A stretch of 5,622 bases of DNA from Nitrospinota bacterium (lineage in GTDB: Bacteria; Nitrospinota; Nitrospinia; UBA9942). Below the pieces are notes generated by a model that saw nothing but the letters and a program-made list of their open reading frames with translations, had not been told where the DNA came from and searched no databases. The position numbers and the translations under genes were made by a program. How positions within the stretch are numbered: position 1 is the stretch's first letter; the number at the start of each line of letters is the position of its first letter. The DNA lies in NCBI GenBank assembly GCA_003489165.1, contig DNJG01000165.1, positions 1,413 through 7,034 of the forward strand. The letters are read 5' to 3'. Positions 4,079 through 5,622 of this stretch are shown one piece after another.

Positions 4079-5176
4079 ATGGGCAAAGGGAAATGGATAA
4101 TGTTGTTAATAGCAATTTTTACAATCAGCGTCTCTGTGGAAACTTCTATATCCACAAAGGCATTCGCAGCTAAGATATCAAAAGAAGAGTTGGAAAAGGC
4201 TAAGAAAGAGGGAGATTCGGCAGATTTGGAGAAGGCGAGAGAACAGTATGGTAGGGAAGCTGCTGAAGGTAATGTGGAGTCGCAGGAATATAAAACGGGT
4301 GTAAAGGGTTCCGGTAAGTCTGCTTATGGTGTTGTTGGTTTTGATTATCTTACTGGTATTGGAAAGCAGGGGTCAACTGTTGAAGGCACAGAACAGGCAA
4401 AGAATAACCCATTGGTAAAACAGATTAATAATAGATGGGAAACAAAATGGAAGGCAAAGGGTGCAGGAGACAGTAAGTCTGGCTGGGCAAAAGAGACAGG
4501 TGTTACAGAGGCATGGAACAGGAAGTTTGAGGGAGCATCAAAATTGGGTGGTGATTACAACGCATGGGTAAATCAGTGGAATTCACCAACAAGACCGGAA
4601 ACAGCAACAGGAGAGACACTTGTAAAAGGTGCTGACCCTTCACAGGGTGCACACTGGTTCAGTTTTTACTGCGTGCACTGTCATGGCTGGAATGGAAAGG
4701 GTGATGGACCTACAGCAGCAGTATTAGACCCAAGGCCAAGAAACCAGACAAATGGAAAATACATGAACCATATCAGCAACCTTGAGATGTTCGCAGTTAT
4801 AAAGGGCGGTGGTCCTGCAAGGAACCTCTCAGAGGCAATGCCTGCATGGGGTAATGTCATGCAAGATCAGGATATCTGGAATGTAGTTGCATTCATGCGT
4901 GCCATTGCAAAGCCGGGATTTGATGCAAAATCAGAAGAGAATAATGTTACTGCAGCCAATGCAAATGACAGCTCTGAATTTAAAGACCTGAATGAACAGC
5001 TTGAGCTTGAAGGCACAATGGGTGGAAGAGGCGCTGGAATGACTGGTGGATATTCTACTCCTGGTGGGGGCAGGGCAGCGAGTAAACTTGTAGGTGTAAA
5101 GACAAAGAGCAGTGCAAAGGATACTTCAGCGGCAACCGGAGATGATGAGTTAGAGCATAGAACATCAGTGAAGTAA
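4079..5176 (+). CDS. Secreted monoheme cytochrome c with long unique N- and C-terminal regions
   Basis: A 365-residue protein with a signal peptide (about 1-31, lysine-led hydrophobic core, probable cleavage after KAFA or AFAA), so periplasmic. A Lys/Glu-rich helical stretch (32-65) and a tryptophan-rich segment with repeated W-x(2-4)-W/F spacing (120-168) precede the cytochrome domain (about 180-277). The heme motif is CVHCH (198-202), followed by GWNGKGDGPTAAVLDPRPRN, the typical GxGDGP signature of class I cytochromes. M254 in EAMPAWG is the likely distal ligand, and the domain ends in DIWNVVAFMR. The tail (283-365) is low-complexity, with a Gly-rich block at 313-331. The ATG at 4079 has AGGAGG 9 bases upstream. 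It is transcribed alone from a probable sigma54 promoter and closed by a terminator. The heme domain is certain; the flanking regions were not recognised, and the redox partner is unknown. Confidence 0.9.
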   Translation: MGKGKWIMLLIAIFTISVSVETSISTKAFAAKISKEELEKAKKEGDSADLEKAREQYGREAAEGNVESQEYKTGVKGSGKSAYGVVGFDYLTGIGKQGSTVEGTEQAKNNPLVKQINNRWETKWKAKGAGDSKSGWAKETGVTEAWNRKFEGASKLGGDYNAWVNQWNSPTRPETATGETLVKGADPSQGAHWFSFYCVHCHGWNGKGDGPTAAVLDPRPRNQTNGKYMNHISNLEMFAVIKGGGPARNLSEAMPAWGNVMQDQDIWNVVAFMRAIAKPGFDAKSEENNVTAANANDSSEFKDLNEQLELEGTMGGRGAGMTGGYSTPGGGRAASKLVGVKTKSSAKDTSAATGDDELEHRTSVK

Positions 5177-5199
5177 TAAGTTTGGATTAAATAAAAGTA

Positions 5200-5248
5200 A
5201 CGACCACTTGAATACATACAAAAGGGTTCAGGTGGTCGTTCTTTTTTT
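5200..5248 (+). terminator. Rho-independent terminator of the large cytochrome gene
   Basis: ACGACCACTTGAA (5200-5212) pairs with TTCAGGTGGTCGT (5227-5239) over 13 positions with one T/G wobble, around a 14-base loop. It is followed by TC and seven T (5242-5248). It lies 24 bases after the stop codon. Confidence 0.92.
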
Positions 5249-5259
5249 GTTTGTACCTA

Positions 5260-5289
5260 TTGACATAAGTTAAGAATATATATTATAGT
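5260..5289 (+). promoter_or_regulatory. Sigma70-type promoter upstream of the ABC transporter gene
   Basis: A perfect TTGACA (5260-5265) is followed after 18 bases by TATAGT (5284-5289), five of six matching TATAAT. Transcription would start near 5296, which is the first base of the hairpin that follows. It would give the ABC ATPase gene a leader of about 154 bases. Confidence 0.55.
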
Positions 5290-5295
5290 AAATTC

Positions 5296-5325
5296 AATAC
5301 CCAGTTTATGGGTATTTTTTATTTT
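5296..5325 (+). terminator. Small hairpin with T-tract right at the predicted transcription start
   Basis: AATACCCA (5296-5303) and TGGGTATT (5309-5316) form a perfect 8-bp stem with a GTTTA loop, followed by TTTTATTTTT. It has terminator form. No gene ends here, because the cytochrome already has its own terminator. It could be a back-up terminator, an attenuator, or a 5' stabilising stem for the ABC transcript. Confidence 0.55.
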
Positions 5326-5346
5326 TAAATAGGAAATTATAAAATT

Positions 5347-5428
5347 AACCACAGGTAAACACAGATGAACACTGATAGAATAAAGAAAAAAAGTTTTTAT
5401 CTGTGTTAATCTGTGTCCATCTGTGGTT
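5347..5428. repeat. 82-bp imperfect inverted repeat of ACACAGAT type
   Basis: The left arm (5347-5378, starting AACCACAG) and right arm (5397-5428, ending CTGTGGTT) match as reverse complements at 26 of 32 positions, around an 18-base A-rich loop. Each arm is built of about three degenerate copies of a roughly 12-bp unit, ACACAGATnA. Such elements are common between genes in many environmental genomes. It contains no ORF and ends 21 bases before the ABC gene's ATG, so as RNA it would form a long hairpin in that gene's leader. Confidence 0.85.
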
Positions 5429-5449
5429 TCATTAGGTCTTTGTTCTTAT

Positions 5450-5622
5450 ATGATAGAAGTAGAAAATCTTACAAAAAAATATGGCAATGCGAGAGGTATT
5501 GATGATGTCACCTTTACTGTAGAGAAGGGTGAAATCCTTGGATTCCTTGGCCCTAATGGTGCAGGCAAGACAACAACCATGAGGATTATTACCTGTTTTA
5601 TGCCTGCTACAAGCGGAAAGGC
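5450..5622 (+). CDS. ABC transporter ATP-binding protein, N-terminal part (runs off the window)
   Basis: Only the first 57 codons are present. MIEVENLTKKYG opens a typical ATPase subunit and Walker A is GPNGAGKTTT (34-43), followed by MRIITCFMPATSG. This is closest to the ABC-2 export class (CcmA/GldA/NodI-like), whose genes are usually followed by a membrane permease; those genes would lie beyond the window. Signature and Walker B motifs are not covered. The ATG at 5450 fits the family start exactly but has no clear Shine-Dalgarno; the closest purines (TTAGG) are about 14 bases away. The substrate cannot be told. Confidence 0.9.
   Translation, partial: MIEVENLTKKYGNARGIDDVTFTVEKGEILGFLGPNGAGKTTTMRIITCFMPATSGK

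Noticed and set aside
4867..5217. Open frame on the minus strand opposite the large cytochrome tail
   Set aside because: It mirrors the low-complexity tail and extends into the terminator; no ribosome site or domain was seen.

Overview
This AT-rich window looks like chromosomal DNA of an uncultured Gram-negative-type anaerobe or respiratory bacterium. The signs are periplasmic c-type cytochromes, a sigma54/NtrC-type regulator, heavy use of AGA/AGG arginine codons, and intergenic heptamer and 'ACACAGAT'-type inverted repeats of the sort often met in Nitrospirota, Planctomycetota (anammox) and deltaproteobacterial metagenome genomes. The phylum cannot be fixed from this sequence alone.

Layout. 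Bases 1-122 hold two heptamer tandem repeats and no supported gene. Bases 123-1996 are a minus-strand operon, transcribed right to left: a membrane-anchored monoheme cytochrome c (1445-1996), a membrane-anchored thioredoxin-fold redoxin with an unusual C-P-C-S-N motif (892-1527, overlapping the cytochrome gene by 83 bases), and a six-helix CcdA/DsbD-type transmembrane thiol transporter (123-818). The CcdA gene is bracketed on both sides by the same 7-bp repeat family. Bases 1997-2248 are a divergent control region with a sigma70-like -10 for the minus operon, a perfect 11-bp hairpin, two overlapping perfect palindromes and a good -24/-12 (sigma54) promoter. Bases 2249-3673 encode a complete NtrC-family sigma54 activator (receiver, AAA+ with GAFTGA, Fis-type HTH). 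Bases 3674-4078 are a 405-base control region with a second, very similar sigma54 promoter preceded by a GAACAT inverted repeat. Bases 4079-5176 encode a secreted monoheme cytochrome c with long novel flanks, closed by a strong terminator. Bases 5249-5449 carry a sigma70-like promoter that fires directly into a small hairpin, then an 82-bp inverted repeat. The start of an ABC transporter ATPase gene (5450 onward) runs off the window.

How it may work together (inference). The regulator appears to control its own promoter and that of the large cytochrome, since the two -24/-12 elements share the variant TGGTAT-N5-TTGCW and both have palindromic DNA at enhancer distance. The divergent operon looks like an electron or thiol relay: CcdA would carry reducing equivalents across the membrane to the redoxin, next to a small cytochrome. 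That relay could serve cytochrome maturation or an unrecognised periplasmic redox function. No sensor kinase for the regulator is in the window.
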